The notes: a model not told the origin generated them from the sequence alone. A DNA stretch of 64,000 nt from Bipolaris cookei (GCA_002286855.1 NRSV01000006.1:310001-374000); one strand, 5' to 3'; positions 35,242 to 46,691 are shown, numbered from the stretch's first letter. Program-made: numbers and translations.

Positions 35242-35692
35242 GGTTCCTTATAATCTTGTTAGTTGCAATGCGCATTGATTCGTCAGAGAAACATTGGTGG
35301 TTGAGAGGGTTCAGTAAAGGGTACGGTGAAGTCAACCGCCCCGAAAGGCGTCATTCGCAACGGTTCTAAGGTTGTTTTGGATCATCATGTGAAGAGAGTT
35401 GTGTTGGCTAGATAGCTAGCCAGAGTACAAGGCACATGGGTGCAGAAGAAGAGAGTAGATAGAACTAACCTTTGTCACAAGCACGCCCATCTCTAGAGAG
35501 ACGAATGACGGCATGCAATGCAGAGAGAAAAATCGTCAACAGAAACTGCCAAAAGCTCTGACCAGCAGAGGTGCGCACGGGTCCCGCGCTTTGGGCACGG
35601 CTGTCGGGGCTAAGCGATCACGTGAAACTAACGCTAGCGTGTCGCCAGTGGGTATATAAACCCACCGCCCCCCGTCCCCTTCTCGATTCCTC
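35242..35692 (+). promoter_or_regulatory. LysRS and U1 upstream region with TATA box
   Basis: A TATATAAA box at 35653-35660 stands 40 bp before the U1 5' end, a suitable distance for an snRNA promoter. The rest serves the divergent LysRS gene. No protein gene was seen. Confidence 0.6.
35653..35660 (+). promoter_or_regulatory. TATA box of U1 snRNA gene
   Basis: TATATAAA, 33-40 bp upstream of the predicted RNA start. Confidence 0.65.
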
Positions 35693-35840
35693 ATACTTAC
35701 CTTCTTGCGACGCACTGAGCTCAAGTATTCAGTGGTCTGACAACGTCGCCTCCATTGCACAGCGGGGTGTGGTGTTGTCATGAATCTCCTTCGGGGGCTT
35801 CAGCGGGGCAATTTTTGCTGGTCTGCCACTGTGGCATTTC
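35693..35840 (+). ncRNA. U1 spliceosomal snRNA
   Basis: The RNA starts ATACTTACCT, whose ACTTAC pairs with the GTAAGT 5' splice sites seen in many introns of this window. A stem-loop I is formed by CACTGA/TCAGTG inside GCGACG/CGTCGC. Stem-loop II has the outer helix TGACAAC/GTTGTCA and the ten-base loop ATTGCACAGC closed by CTCC/GGGG, the same place and text as the U1A/Mud1-binding loop of other U1 RNAs (ATTGCACTCC in human). Stem-loop III is capped by TTCG. The Sm site AATTTTTG lies at 35810-35817 and is followed by a small hairpin TGCCA/TGGCA. The 3' end near 35840 is approximate. A TATATAAA box lies 40 bp upstream. Confidence 0.87.
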
Positions 35841-36113
35841 TTTTTCATTGATTCTGTTGCCTGGTGCAGCGGGTTGAGGAAGAAGGGAAGACGGCCACTT
35901 GCATATCCACTTTCGACTACGGGCATAAATGTATGCTTGGAGGTGTAATATCTTACAGTATCGCATCCTAACACATGCACATTGTATGCCCTTCGGTCAG
36001 TATCCAATAGTGCGCCAGTAGGTTCTGTTTATTTACAATTGGTTAGCGCGTCGGGATGCTATTCAGCTACCATAAGCTCGTCGCGGGTCACCGCGGCAAG
36101 CCTCACTACATTC

Positions 36114-39100
36114 TTAAACGCCTATCCACACCCACGATAGCATCCAGCCCACCCATTTGTACGATGCCTTGACCATCGATGTCTGATTGTTCGACATCTT
36201 CTCATCTCGCAACTTTTGCCTCTCTTGCCATTTGCTGTCTAAGAACCGGATTTGCGCCACATAGGTCTCACACTTTGCTAATTTCTCGTCATCCTCTTCA
36301 TCAAGAGGCATTATATGCTGCCAGATTCGGCGCCGGAAGTCTAGGGTAGCGCTGCCTCTCTGCCCAATGCTATGTATAAAGAATAGACCCACGAGCGAAA
36401 ATCCGCCGTTTGGCTTTGCGCCCAGATCAGGACCATGGCTCATGAACAGGTCAATGGTTTGGAGATGGATTTGCTCGCTTTCTTCAGGAGGTCGATGATC
36501 CGCAACAAACATGATGTAGTCGGCAAACAAAGGATTATCATTGTATGTCACGTTTACATCAGCGCCGTGGTGGAGCAGGAGCTCAATGAGGCGGTGTCGA
36601 TGCAGCGTGCTCGGGAGGTCCTGCGCGGGACGTCGGCCAAAAGGCACATACGAAATCTGAAGCAGGAAACGGCCCCATATTGAGCAGTCCCCATACATCT
36701 CGTTGGGATCTGCGCCTGATTCAAGAAGATAGCGCACCATGTCCAAAAGCTCAATCTCCCCGCTGAACTTGGAAGGACATATCCGCAACGCACAGTCCAA
36801 GATAGGGCGACCGCCAGACAGCTTGATGTCCGGGTTAGCCTGCATTTTCTGCTCCACGTATACCTGCAGACCCTTCTGGATCGTGTATTCGAAAAACGAA
36901 CTGCACGCTGCTTTGCGCATCTTGCCGCTGACGCCGTCATAGTTGCCAATGGCGCTATCTCGATACCAGACAAAGTCTTGCCCTGCTTCTTTCGAGATGG
37001 CATCAATCACCGCTCCGAATTCGTTGATCAGATAATGATTTGCTGACTTTGTCCGTATCTCTATCTCTCTCGCGTAGAAGAACGCTTCTTCCAGCAGTTG
37101 CTGCACAGGACCAGACTGATCTGTTAGGCGTCGTTGCGACAGAGGCATGGCTTTGAGCAAGACCAGGTAGCCACGGAGTATAGATAACTCGGGATTGAAC
37201 CCAGCTTTGGTCTTCCCAGCCAGTAGCTTTTGCATGTCGTTTGTCCGAAGAAAGTCGTGTACGGTTCGATGCAAAAAGTCGACTCGATAGCCAAAATAAT
37301 CCGTGCCTGCAGGATCTTGCCGCGCTTCCAGGAGCCCCTTTGTTTGCCCGTTGAGCCGTCTCCGCATCTGCTGATGCCGCGCACTCAGCTCATAGTTATC
37401 CATTGGCTTTACTGGCCTCTCAAGCGCTGACTCGCCGTTCTCCATCTCCTCGTCTAGAAAGCTATACGCCATCAGAGTCAGCGGCGTTGAGGCCGCGAGC
37501 GCAATCTGGAAACTGCGTGCCATGTGCTCATGATAGATGCCGTCAATCGAGTTCAGCATGTGTCCGAAGAAGGCTTCCAAGTCTGTGGGCAGTCGTCGCA
37601 GTCGTGAGAAGAGAAGCGTGATCGAATCGGCATTGGTAAGTCCCTCCAGCAGTGAGTTGACAACGAGCAGCACCCAGAGAAATACACCCTGTGCTTTGTT
37701 CGTAATCTCCTCTAACAGCTCCTTGAAGCGTTTGTCCTGAGAGGTGGGAAGTAATTGCGCAAAGTACTCATCGAAGCGATGTTTAACATAAACCTTGATA
37801 TCCTGGCGAGTGAGATCCTGTAGATATAGCTTTCTGGTTACATTATGGCCATAAGCGTCTTCGAAGATGTTCCAGGGTCGACTCGAGACGCAGATTTTGA
37901 TGTTTGGCGACTTTGCCAGGTTATCCAGTACTTTGATGACATCAAAGTGGCGGCCGTCATATTCATCCAGTCCATCGATGAAGAAACAAAACTTGGCGGC
38001 CATTTCTTTGCAGTGGGTAATTCGTCGCACCATATTTGACAGATCTGAAAAATCCCAAGACTCATCCTCTTTCATCTGGGCTTCCCACGATGCCGCATCC
38101 CCGGGACAAGCGACTGAGATTACTTCTGGACACTGCTTGAATATGTCGAACAGCAATGACTGTAAAAGACCTTTGAGCGATTTCTGCATAGTGCTTCCGG
38201 CACTCCAGAAGAAATACTTGGCGATGATGCACCGCTCAGCCTTTGCCCACAACTTGAGCGTCTGACGCGTCCGCCGATGACCGCATATGTGCTTCATTAG
38301 AGTCGATTTCCCGGAACCCGGCTTGCCTGAAACCCAGAATATCCCGTTCTTGTGTGTAAGCCAATCGAGAAAGTGGACTGGGGGACGAGAATGCCGAGAC
38401 TTTTGCGATGTCGGCCTAAAGACCCAGTCAAATGTTTGCGCATGTGCTGAAGCAACGTTCGAATGTCGTGTCTTCATGGATTTGAAGTATAGGCTGGACA
38501 AGACCTTTTGAGACTTGGTCAGGTACCGACCTTCGTCGATCAAACTCGTTAGGGCGTCTCCGATGGCTTTCAGGTCTTCTGCCTTGATGGCTGATCCCTC
38601 TCGTGTCAATGCAGCTTGAGCTTGCGTTGCGTCCGCAGCTATGTCGCTTATTTCTTTCGACAGCCTATCTAGCATTTGTGTTTGATTGAGTTCCATGCGA
38701 ATATTGGCCTCTTTCAAGGCCCGAAGCTGTACGTTTATCGTAGATTGTCGGTCTCTGGACGACATCAGTTAGACTTCTTATGTCGGCTGGAGAAAGACAG
38801 AGTCGACTCACCCCAAACTATACGCAAGGCCCAGGGTCAGATCTCGACGGTGGCTGTCCAGCTTTCTCTGCAACTCTTCAATCTTGCTCTTCTTCCACAC
38901 GCCTCGTACCGCTTGTAGAAAGCTCTGGTATGATCGATAGGTGGCATTCTGTTTTACTTGTAATTTCTGCAACAAAGCTAGTAGTTCATCCGCTGTAGAC
39001 TTGCAAGATGCAGCAAGATCCACGATGGCCTTCTCACCAGAGGTGAGTTTTTGAGGGTTCGAGTCGAAATGCGAAGTAGACAACTGCCTGGTGAATGTGT

Positions 39101-39254
39101 TGAGATAGTTGCAGGTAGTTTGCAACTCCAGCTGAGTGGCTGACTGTCCGGTCATCGATTTTTTGAGCTCATATGCTTCTGAGAATAGTTTGCAGGCGAA
39201 GTCGACGAATTGTACAATGTTTCCGGCCAAGCCTACCGCTGTGAATGGATCCAT
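36114..39254 (-). CDS. NACHT/STAND protein with ankyrin-like repeats
   Basis: Exons (minus) 39254-38812 and 38754-36114 give 1,027 aa; the 57-bp intron joins AYSLG to DRQSTINV. The start MDPFTAVGLAGNIVQFVDF is a common N-terminus of fungal STAND proteins, followed by a helical signalling-type domain to about residue 150. The NACHT domain has Walker A GKPGSGKST near residues 291-299 and Walker B FFIDGLDEYDG near 405-415, then a winged-helix region. Ankyrin-like units (DMVRYLLESGADPNEM, LIELLLHHGADVNV) occupy the C-terminal quarter. Such proteins sense ligands or non-self, and several fungal members trigger heterokaryon incompatibility. The ligand and downstream partner are unknown; no partner gene is adjacent. 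The end KWVGWMLSWVWIGV is strikingly hydrophobic and Trp-rich. Confidence 0.9.
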
Positions 39255-40651
39255 AACAACTTTGAGGCATGTATACACTGAGATGGCGTTGCTTTCCAAC
39301 AATGTAAATCCAACAAGATGTACGAAAAAGTCATCAGACGTAGGACGAAAGTCTAGATCAAGATCATGTGTTATGCTAATCGTTTATGTAAAGGCTGTGT
39401 GAAGGCTGTGCAATGGCTACATAAGGGCTGTGCCAATGCGCTTACTAGGCTACAGCGCGCCATCGCACTCAACATGTGGAAGGGTCGTTTTTGCAGACAA
39501 TAAGCATTTACTGTATTCTTGACAGATTACCTCAATATAAATGTCTGCTCCAGCATAGAGAGCCTTTGTTGCAAAAAATGGGACATTACTTTCTTATACT
39601 GTAGCTCAATATATGCTAGAGGCTGCATTCGTAGCATCTTTGAGTAGAAGTGTTGTAACCTCTCCCTGTCGTGTGGCGCACGCTTTCTTATGGCTGCATA
39701 CTCGACTTCAGCTGATAGTGTAGTCTGGCTCGTGTTGCTTGTGCTGAACTTGCTTGTCCTTCTCATGTACAACACGCTCGAATGTAGTCTTTACACCATC
39801 GGAGATTTTTTTGCGTATACAGAGTTGCTTTCTATGTTTCTTCGGAGGTATCCTGGTTGTTTTTCCTATTGTGCAAAATGCGCCGAAGACACGCCTTTGT
39901 ACCTGCATTAGACATTGCCCAGTTTCCCTGGCGGGTACCCGCGTTTGCGTTACGTGCATATTGCCCAGATGCTCGACACATGGAAGCTCACGCAATCCTC
40001 CATCATGGTCCTCAGTCCTAAGGATATAAGTTCTTGTGATGCTGTGTTTTTTTCTCACCACAGCTTGATGTCGGTCTAGACGCCTCGACCCCGTTACTTT
40101 CGCGCCACTCAGCCCACAACTAATTATTACTGCCAGCCACATCAGAATTACAACACACTCGATTCATACCCACGCGCCGAAGATGCCGAAGTGAAAAAGC
40201 CTGGTCTTGCTGGCCATCGTTGCCTGTCTAGCTCCAGCGGCGATCGCCAAAACGCGTGGTGCCCCGCCATGACATCGCCATGACGCGTGCCTGAAATGTT
40301 CACCAACACACACCATGTGCCGCTGCACATAGCAACCCCATATTCACCTCGCATAGCGGACATCTGCCCCTCCACAGCATGTCATGACGTTAGGCTAGCC
40401 CGTACAAGCGCATGTACAAGGGGGGAGGATTAACCGCTGGTTCGCGGTAGTTGGAGCAGGGCTGCAGATTCAACGTCACATTTCACCAATATGTCATCGA
40501 TCTAACTTTGAACGTAGTTGAAAAGGTAGGCCTTCTGCTCGTATTGCTCTTGGATTTCTCAATTCTCCATACTCTATTGAATATCTCCAATTACGTCTCT
40601 TGACATCTTCGCATTTCACCCATCAGTAACACATTGCAACAACCGCCCAAG
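39255..40651. other. Intergenic between STAND and dehydrogenase genes
   Basis: 1.4 kb serving both divergent genes. A 144-aa ATG frame on the minus strand (39708-40142) has no domain, signal or neighbour support and is not called. A CT-rich leader with CATTTCACCC precedes the dehydrogenase ATG. Confidence 0.4.
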
Positions 40652-42040
40652 ATGATGTCCCAAGCCGCAATGCAGGCGGAGAAGGCCCTGGACCATGCAG
40701 AAAACGCTACCACCGCTCAAGATGTCACCAACCCTGGAAACAATGAGGCCTGGGCAGACAACTCGGAAAAAATGAAGGCCTTGGCATGGTTCGGCAAGAA
40801 CGACGTCCGCATGGTTGAAACTCCAAAGCCAAAGGTCATTGAACCTCGCGATGTCATTGTCAAGGTTACCGGATCCACCGTCTGTGGCTCAGATCTTCAC
40901 TTGCTTCATGGCTCTGTCGTAGAGATGCAGAAGGGCGACATTCTCGGCCATGAATTCTGTGGTGTTGTCGATGATTGCGGTTCTGAAGTCACTAAGTTCA
41001 AGAAGGGGTATGTTTGATCTGTTCTATTGCAAAAGAACACATTGCTAACATGATGTAGTCAGCGCGTTGTTGCGTCCTTCCAGATCGCCTGCGGTGAATG
41101 CTATTACTGCAAGCAGAAGCTATCTTCCCAATGCGAGAAGACAAACTCCAACACCATAGAGAACACAATGTACGGCGGCCGGACCGCGGGCATGTTTGGA
41201 TATTCCCACTTCACTGGAGGATTTGCTGGTGGCCAGGCAGAGTACACTCGCGTTCCCTACGGTGACGTGAATCTGCTGCCACTTCCCGACGATGTTCCAG
41301 ATGAGCAGGGCCTCTTCCTCTCCGACGTGCTGTGCACTTCATGGCACGCCGTTGTCGACACTGGTGTCAAGAAGGGAGACGTCGTGGCCATCTGGGGAGC
41401 TGGCCCAATTGGACAAATGGCTGCTGACTTTTCTTTGCTGAATGGCGCATCTAGAGTCATCATGATTGACTCCAACTGGCGCCTCGACTTCATCAAGAAC
41501 AGATACCCCCACATTGATACGGTCGACTTCTCTACTCTGCCAAAAGGGGAGTCGGTAACAAGTAAGCTCAAGGAAATGTGCAACAACCGCGGTCCTGATG
41601 TCAGCATCGAGTGCGCTGCCGGAGAGTACGCAAAGGGCTGGGCACACTACTTTGAGATGATGCTCGGCCTCGAGACCGACACCAGCGAGATTGTCAACGA
41701 GATGATCTCCAGCACACGCAACATGGGCCGCTGCGGCATCACTGGTGTATACGTCGGCTACACCAATCATTTCAACATTGGTTCGCTCATGGAACGCGGC
41801 ATCCGCCTAATTGGCAACGGCCAAGCCCCTGTCCACATGTACTGGGAGTCCCTGCTCCAGATGATCCAGGAAAAGCGCATTGACCCGTCCAAGATGGTTA
41901 CCCACCGTGTGCGTCTCGAGGATCTCGACAAGGTCTACTACAAGTTTGAGAAGAAGGAGGATGGCATGCAAAAGGTCTTTGTCGAGACAAAGTGGAGTTT
42001 CCCAGCTTCCAAGTGCAGCCCTGAGCTGACTAGGTACTAA
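40652..42040 (+). CDS. Zinc-dependent alcohol dehydrogenase, formaldehyde-dehydrogenase-like
   Basis: Exons 40652-41007 and 41059-42040 give 445 aa; the 51-bp intron joins KFKKG to QRVVASF. Catalytic zinc ligands are in GSTVCGSDLHLLHG and ILGHEFCGVV. The structural zinc loop has four cysteines (IACGECYYCKQKLSSQCEK). The coenzyme-binding turn is WGAGPIGQM. The long insert GGRTAGMFGYSHFTGGFAGGQAEY is typical of the formaldehyde-dehydrogenase-like branch of medium-chain dehydrogenases. The substrate cannot be told from sequence; alcohols or aldehydes with NAD are expected. An N-terminal extension of about 40 residues precedes the GroES-like fold (MKALAWFGKNDVR). ATG 40652 is the first in-frame start. 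Confidence 0.9.
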
Positions 42041-42303
42041 TATATAATGACGTAGAGTAGAGTGTTTGTAGCTTAGTGATACCAACAAGAATATAATGTT
42101 AACGATTGTCAATGACGAGATATTATCTTTTGACTTGATAGTAAGTTCTAGCTTGTTGCTATCTTTTTATTTTATCTTATAGTTACATTGTGTGAACATG
42201 GCATCAACATCGTATTACGGGGTGCATTGTACAAAGCGCCCTACACTCCTCGTCCGTCCGCAGTCTCCTCCAACACATCCCGAAAGCAGGACCATGCGTT
42301 CAC

Positions 42304-43698
42304 TCACTCATTTGACTTCGTCTCATTGAGATTCCAACTTGCCATCTCCTCTAGATAACGCTTCGCCATCTTCTCCTCCGTCCACTTATCCCTGACCAAC
42401 CAGTACGTCGATATGCTATAAAACTGCCAGGCAAACACCCAAAAGTATCCTATGGCGTACTCTGCACGATCAACCCACTTGGCGTCAGCGCCATATCCCA
42501 GGCTCCTTCTTGCCCTCCTCCAGTAATGGATCATGACGCCCTCGATAGCCAGCGGAATGACCTGGCTCGTGTACATGAAGGTGACGGCCCAGATATCCGC
42601 CCAGGGAGAGACCTGCCACCTCACAGCCGTGTGCATGAGGCCTGAAAGGAAGAAGACGAGCATGTTCTCGAGCAAGCGAGTTGCAGTGCAGCGCTCCATG
42701 CCGAGCCAACCCCTAGTAACACACTTGACGTGGCCGACAAACGAGTGGTAGATGTAGTTGTGCCAGTAGTACTTCCAATATCGTCTCACCGACCATGCAG
42801 CAGAGAAATTACCAAACAGACCTAGACCCCATTCTTCAGGTCCGTCGATGCCCAGGGCAACGTGTAGTACGGCGAAGATGCTGTGGTAGCCTTCGTACAG
42901 CCACTTCGTCGGCACGTTCCAGTTGTAGGCTTCTTCGGTACGCCAGTAGATTTCTCGGTAGTGCAGCGATGAGGGCAGTCGGCTGAAGAAAGGAATTTTG
43001 TCTGCCGTGGCGTAGGCGTCGGGGTCCTGTCGGAAGGGCGAGATGTGGTATTCGTAATACTCCCAGGCGTATTGCTGCGCATACATGCGGAGTGCTTTGA
43101 AGAAGTGGTAGCAGATGAGTTGCCAGCGCGAGAGGCCGTGTTGGTAGCTGGCTTGTAGGATGCGTTGCGACTTTTCCTCTGAGACATTGATTGGCTCGTC
43201 CGTCTTCTTGTCTGTATCAGTGTGGTTTTTCTCCTGCTCCTGCTCGGTGTTGATCTTGTACACTGCTCTCGTCGGACTGCTGTATTGCTGCTGCTGCTCC
43301 TCCTGTAGTTTTTGCTGCTGCTCAACAATCTGGATATGACTTCGGTCAAAGAACACCTTGTACGCTTGTCTGATTCGCTCCTTGGTTTCGCCTGGTCCCG
43401 AGCGCACATCGGGTTTGAATTCCAATATGCACACTTCGTAGCTCATGTGTGCAAACCAGATGATGCATGCTCGGGCCAGAGTATCGACGTGATCGTAATT
43501 GGGCGAGATGTGGTCGCAGTACCGGAATGCGAAGAACAATGGTACGAAGAGGAAAACCATGGATTGCTTGCGACCAAAGGAGGTGGCAGGTGGATAGGCG
43601 AGGATGAAGATGCCATATGCGATCGCTATCGAGAGTGGAACCACCGCTGGAAGCATGACAGCTGGAGTCCAGTTTGGGTGTACGTAGCGGCCAGGCAT
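42304..43698 (-). CDS. Wax-synthase-like membrane acyltransferase
   Basis: A single exon of 464 aa, convergent with the dehydrogenase. Several hydrophobic segments (LPAVVPLSIAIAYGIFILAY, ENMLVFFLSGLMHTAV, WADIWAVTFMYTSQVIPLAI) and the text SAAWSVRRYWKYYWHNYIYH resemble the wax synthase / MBOAT-like domain found in fungal O-acyltransferases, some of which act in secondary metabolism. A hydrophilic insert (about residues 125-175) is rich in Gln, Glu, Lys and Asp (EQQQKLQEEQQQQ) and unlike the rest. The acyl acceptor is unknown, and no biosynthetic cluster genes flank it apart from the dehydrogenase. Confidence 0.82.
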   Translation of the reverse strand: MPGRYVHPNWTPAVMLPAVVPLSIAIAYGIFILAYPPATSFGRKQSMVFLFVPLFFAFRYCDHISPNYDHVDTLARACIIWFAHMSYEVCILEFKPDVRSGPGETKERIRQAYKVFFDRSHIQIVEQQQKLQEEQQQQYSSPTRAVYKINTEQEQEKNHTDTDKKTDEPINVSEEKSQRILQASYQHGLSRWQLICYHFFKALRMYAQQYAWEYYEYHISPFRQDPDAYATADKIPFFSRLPSSLHYREIYWRTEEAYNWNVPTKWLYEGYHSIFAVLHVALGIDGPEEWGLGLFGNFSAAWSVRRYWKYYWHNYIYHSFVGHVKCVTRGWLGMERCTATRLLENMLVFFLSGLMHTAVRWQVSPWADIWAVTFMYTSQVIPLAIEGVMIHYWRRARRSLGYGADAKWVDRAEYAIGYFWVFAWQFYSISTYWLVRDKWTEEKMAKRYLEEMASWNLNETKSNE

Positions 43699-44576
43699 CT
43701 TGAGTGGTCGTACGAGTTGTGTGTCGGACTGGTGCAGGCTAATGAAGTTGCAGAGCTGGGTAGAAGAAAGTTAAGAGCGCTGGTAAAAATAGCAGGTGTG
43801 CTACTGGAAAATTCACTTTGCACAAATTCGAATCAAGTGAACGTGGGGTCTTGCTTCACTATCCGTGGTTGGATGTTGTAGCAAACACTTCCGAGATAAA
43901 GCTCGCAAGACTGGCTCGTCCAATTCTCTTTGCGGGAAACCAAATCACTTCCATACATTGGCGCAAATATGAGCTCATGGGTCTTTGTGACTGGTGAAGG
44001 TGTTTAATCACTCATGTTCCCCCATTGGGCCTGTGGTGCGGAAGCTCTGCTCACAATGCAGATTTGGGTTGCTTTGGCGAGGTAGTGAATCGGCTTTCAC
44101 TGAACGATAATGCCATTTTCACTTTATATGATAGGTGAGTGAATTAAAATTTCAAATGACCACAATACCTAATCATTCGATCTAGAATCTGGATCAGGGT
44201 TAGCAACATTTTGGTATGTCCCAGAAAGCCCTACTGTGAACCAGAATTACAGATTGGCATGGGCACAAGACTGCAATTTGAGCCTTCCTATCTTCACCAA
44301 ATGACTTTTTTATCATTCCCATTTAACAAGGTAAACATCCAAATCATCATCTGAGGTCCCTGTTTGTAAGTGTTCGTCTTCCACTCCTCTTAGAACAAAC
44401 ATTGTTGATAAAGATGAGCACGCCATACCGACTGTCATATTCTGATCAAGTTGCAAGAGCAAGATGTATCAGCCATAATTCCAACTCTCTTGAGAACTAC
44501 AACATGGTTCTTAAAACAGTAGGTATTACTAGCATTATCTCGTATTATTCAGCAATGATCATACACATCGCTTGTG
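43699..44576. other. Intergenic left of second transposon
   Basis: 878 bp of upstream sequence for the wax-synthase-like gene and flank of the transposon. A frame from ATG 44414 runs into the transposon end and is probably chance. Confidence 0.4.
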
Positions 44577-44578
44577 TA

Positions 44579-44626
44579 CCGTGCACGGACAACTCATGCC
44601 CGGAGACGGCTCATGCCCTGCCGAAC
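44579..44626 (+). repeat. Left terminal inverted repeat, element 2
   Basis: 48 bp starting CCGTGCACGGACAAC; 44 of 48 positions match its inverted partner. Confidence 0.92.
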
Positions 44627-44723
44627 AGCATCATCGCGATCTCAAACTTGAAGCTGTATAACACCACATAATAACTTAATATATATATATAAACTTAGTG
44701 TTATAGTAAATAAATACTTACAA

Positions 44724-46593
44724 TCAGTTTGTACTGTCTAAATTTTTGCGGAGGTTGACGCTGCGGCCCCGTGTTGTAATCTTTAGTGGGATAGAGGATA
44801 GAGCAAGTGTAGTTCCATCGCGAGCTCTATCCTTCACCGATCGTTTTTGACGCTTGTTCTTGGAGGTAGGCGCTCGTGAGGCTATACGCTTGCGTTTTGG
44901 AGCTTGGTGTCGAGCCTTTTTTTAGCGTTACGAGCTTCTTTTTGACGCGCGCGTTCAGCTGCTTTCTCAGCTCGCTCAAGCTTACGCATCTCATTGAGTC
45001 TCAATCTTTCGGCGCGCCTCTCCTCGTGCTCAACTTGACGCTGTAATTGAGCATCCTTACGAGTTTTCTTGGACTCATCTTTCTGGAGCTGTAGCTCCAG
45101 CTCATCTTGCTGACGTACGCGCTCTCGAAACTGAGCCTCGCAGACCTTACGAGGTGACCTGAAGACAGTTCCACCATGGTAGTCCTCGCGCTGTTGAAGG
45201 CTAAGGTATCTATCCTTACCCTTATGCTTCTTTTTGTGCGAAAGAGCTGCTCTTAATCCCTCGTTCTCGTCACGGAGCAGCTCATTTTGAACCTGGAGGT
45301 GATGGAGTGGAGCGCTGAGCTTTCTGACTCGATTCTCAGCTCCATCCTTAGCAGCTTCTCGTACTAGCTGCTTCAGGTGTTGCCAATCACTTGGAGAGAG
45401 CCGAGATTGCTCGCGGTAGCTCTCATCAGGTGTTGAGCTGAATTTTTTTTAAGTATAACGTCGAGATCTGCTGGCCGTATACTAGTGGTGCTAAAGGCCT
45501 TTAAGACGTCATTTTCGGTAAAGGATGAGTTCCAGGCTCGCCAGAACAGCGGGAAGAAGTCTCCCTTCTTGATTGAGATGAGGCCTTGGGCGTTGTGGAG
45601 ATGGTTGGTGAGCTCATTCGAGTAGCTGGTGGAGAGTGGTTTGAACATTACCACATAGAGCGGTTGCAGCGTGTGAGTTGAATGAGAAGGAAACAATATT
45701 AGGAGGATCCTATGGCGGTTGCAATACTCGATAAATTCAGGGGTTAGATGAGATCCATGGCCATCAAGGATAGGCAATCACCACCTCCCTAACTTGTTCT
45801 TTGTGCAGAGATCAAAGACCTGCTCAAGCCATGCCAGCCCAACGTCATTATTACTCTAACCTGATGGAGTTGATGTGATAAAAACCTCATGCTTACCAAC
45901 AGTAATTTCCCCTACCCAATTTGATCTAATGACTCCTCGCGCTGACGCGTAGATGAAGCCTGGCGGCAATGAGCTCCCATTAGCGCAGATGCAAGCCAGG
46001 ATCGTCAAGAACTCACATGATCCATCTTAAAGTGACGCTCTGACCTTCTTCTTATCCCATGGACGCTTACTGGAGATCCTCTTGCCTTTGCCAACGATCC
46101 CAATAAGGAAGCCCTTCTCATCTATATTGTATATATCACCAGCCTCAAGACAATGCTCCTTAATCTTTTGATGCAGAAGGTCGAAGTAAGTCTTACGCTT
46201 TGTTAGAGAATCAGCCTGGTGACGCGTACGATCCATGGCGCTGGTCCTCTTTGAGACGAGCTCATTGTTATTCCAGTTGATAAAGCGCGAAACCCAACGC
46301 TCGGAGACCTTCCTCTTGGCTATAGATGATGCAGAATTCTGAATCATTTCCCTTGTAAGTGGCAGGCCTCGCTTGGTAAGCTTTTCAATATATAGTATAC
46401 GCTCGGGTTCTTGTTCTGGGCTGAGAGCTTGCTGATGGGCGTACCCATCGCTTCTAGAACTTGTCACGCGTCTCCAGCGTCGACCGAGCGTTGATCTGTT
46501 TACGCCCCATATTTCAGCAACTTCTTTCAGCGTATATTTTCCTCCTAGTTCTCGTGATTTTAAATCTGCAGTCACCTCATCAATCGGAGCCAT
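44724..46593 (-). pseudogene. Pogo-type transposase, broken
   Basis: The start is ATG 46593 (MAPIDEVTADLKSRELG). The order is an N-terminal psq-like helix-turn-helix (YTLKEVAEIWGVNRSTLGRRW), a CENP-B-like DNA-binding region, the DDE region with YNIDEKGF and PILDGHGSH, then a long Arg/Glu-rich coiled tail containing REDYHGGTVF. Stops lie at 46027-46029 (TAA where Gln is expected), 45856-45858 (TAG where the family has Trp in GWSNND) and 45778-45780 (TGA). Frameshifts lie at an 8-T run (45443-45450) and a 7-T run (44917-44923). The frameshifts could be real or base-calling errors; the stops look like C-to-T decay. The last codon is near 44724. Confidence 0.88.
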
Positions 46594-46641
46594 GGTTAAG
46601 TTAAAGCGTGTTAAAGTTGTGGTGTTGAGACGCGTCTTCGT

Positions 46642-46689
46642 GTTCGGCGGAGCATGAGCCGTCTCCGGGCATGAGCTGTTCGTGCACGG
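46642..46689 (-). repeat. Right terminal inverted repeat, element 2
   Basis: Inverted partner of 44579-44626, followed by TA at 46690-46691. Confidence 0.92.
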
Positions 46690-46691
46690 TA

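Larger units (their letters stand above)
44579..46689 (-). mobile_element. Second pogo/Fot1-type DNA transposon, inactivated
   Basis: 2,111 bp with 48-bp terminal inverted repeats (44579-44626, 46642-46689; both start CCGTGCACG) that differ at four positions, all transitions. TA at 44577-44578 and 46690-46691 is the target duplication. One transposase frame lies inside on the minus strand. It belongs to the same superfamily as the element at 1627-3703 but has different, longer ends and a clearly diverged protein, so it is a separate family. The transposase carries three stop codons and two homopolymer frameshifts. Confidence 0.92.

Noticed and set aside
39708..40142. 144-codon ATG frame on the minus strand between the STAND and dehydrogenase genes
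   Set aside because: It has an ATG but no domain, signal peptide or splice-supported continuation. It overlaps another frame of similar length, so coding cannot be told from chance.
44402..44671. Frame that might be a host gene broken by the second transposon
   Set aside because: The continuation on the far side of the element (after 46691) does not keep a coding frame, and the frame ends inside the terminal repeat.
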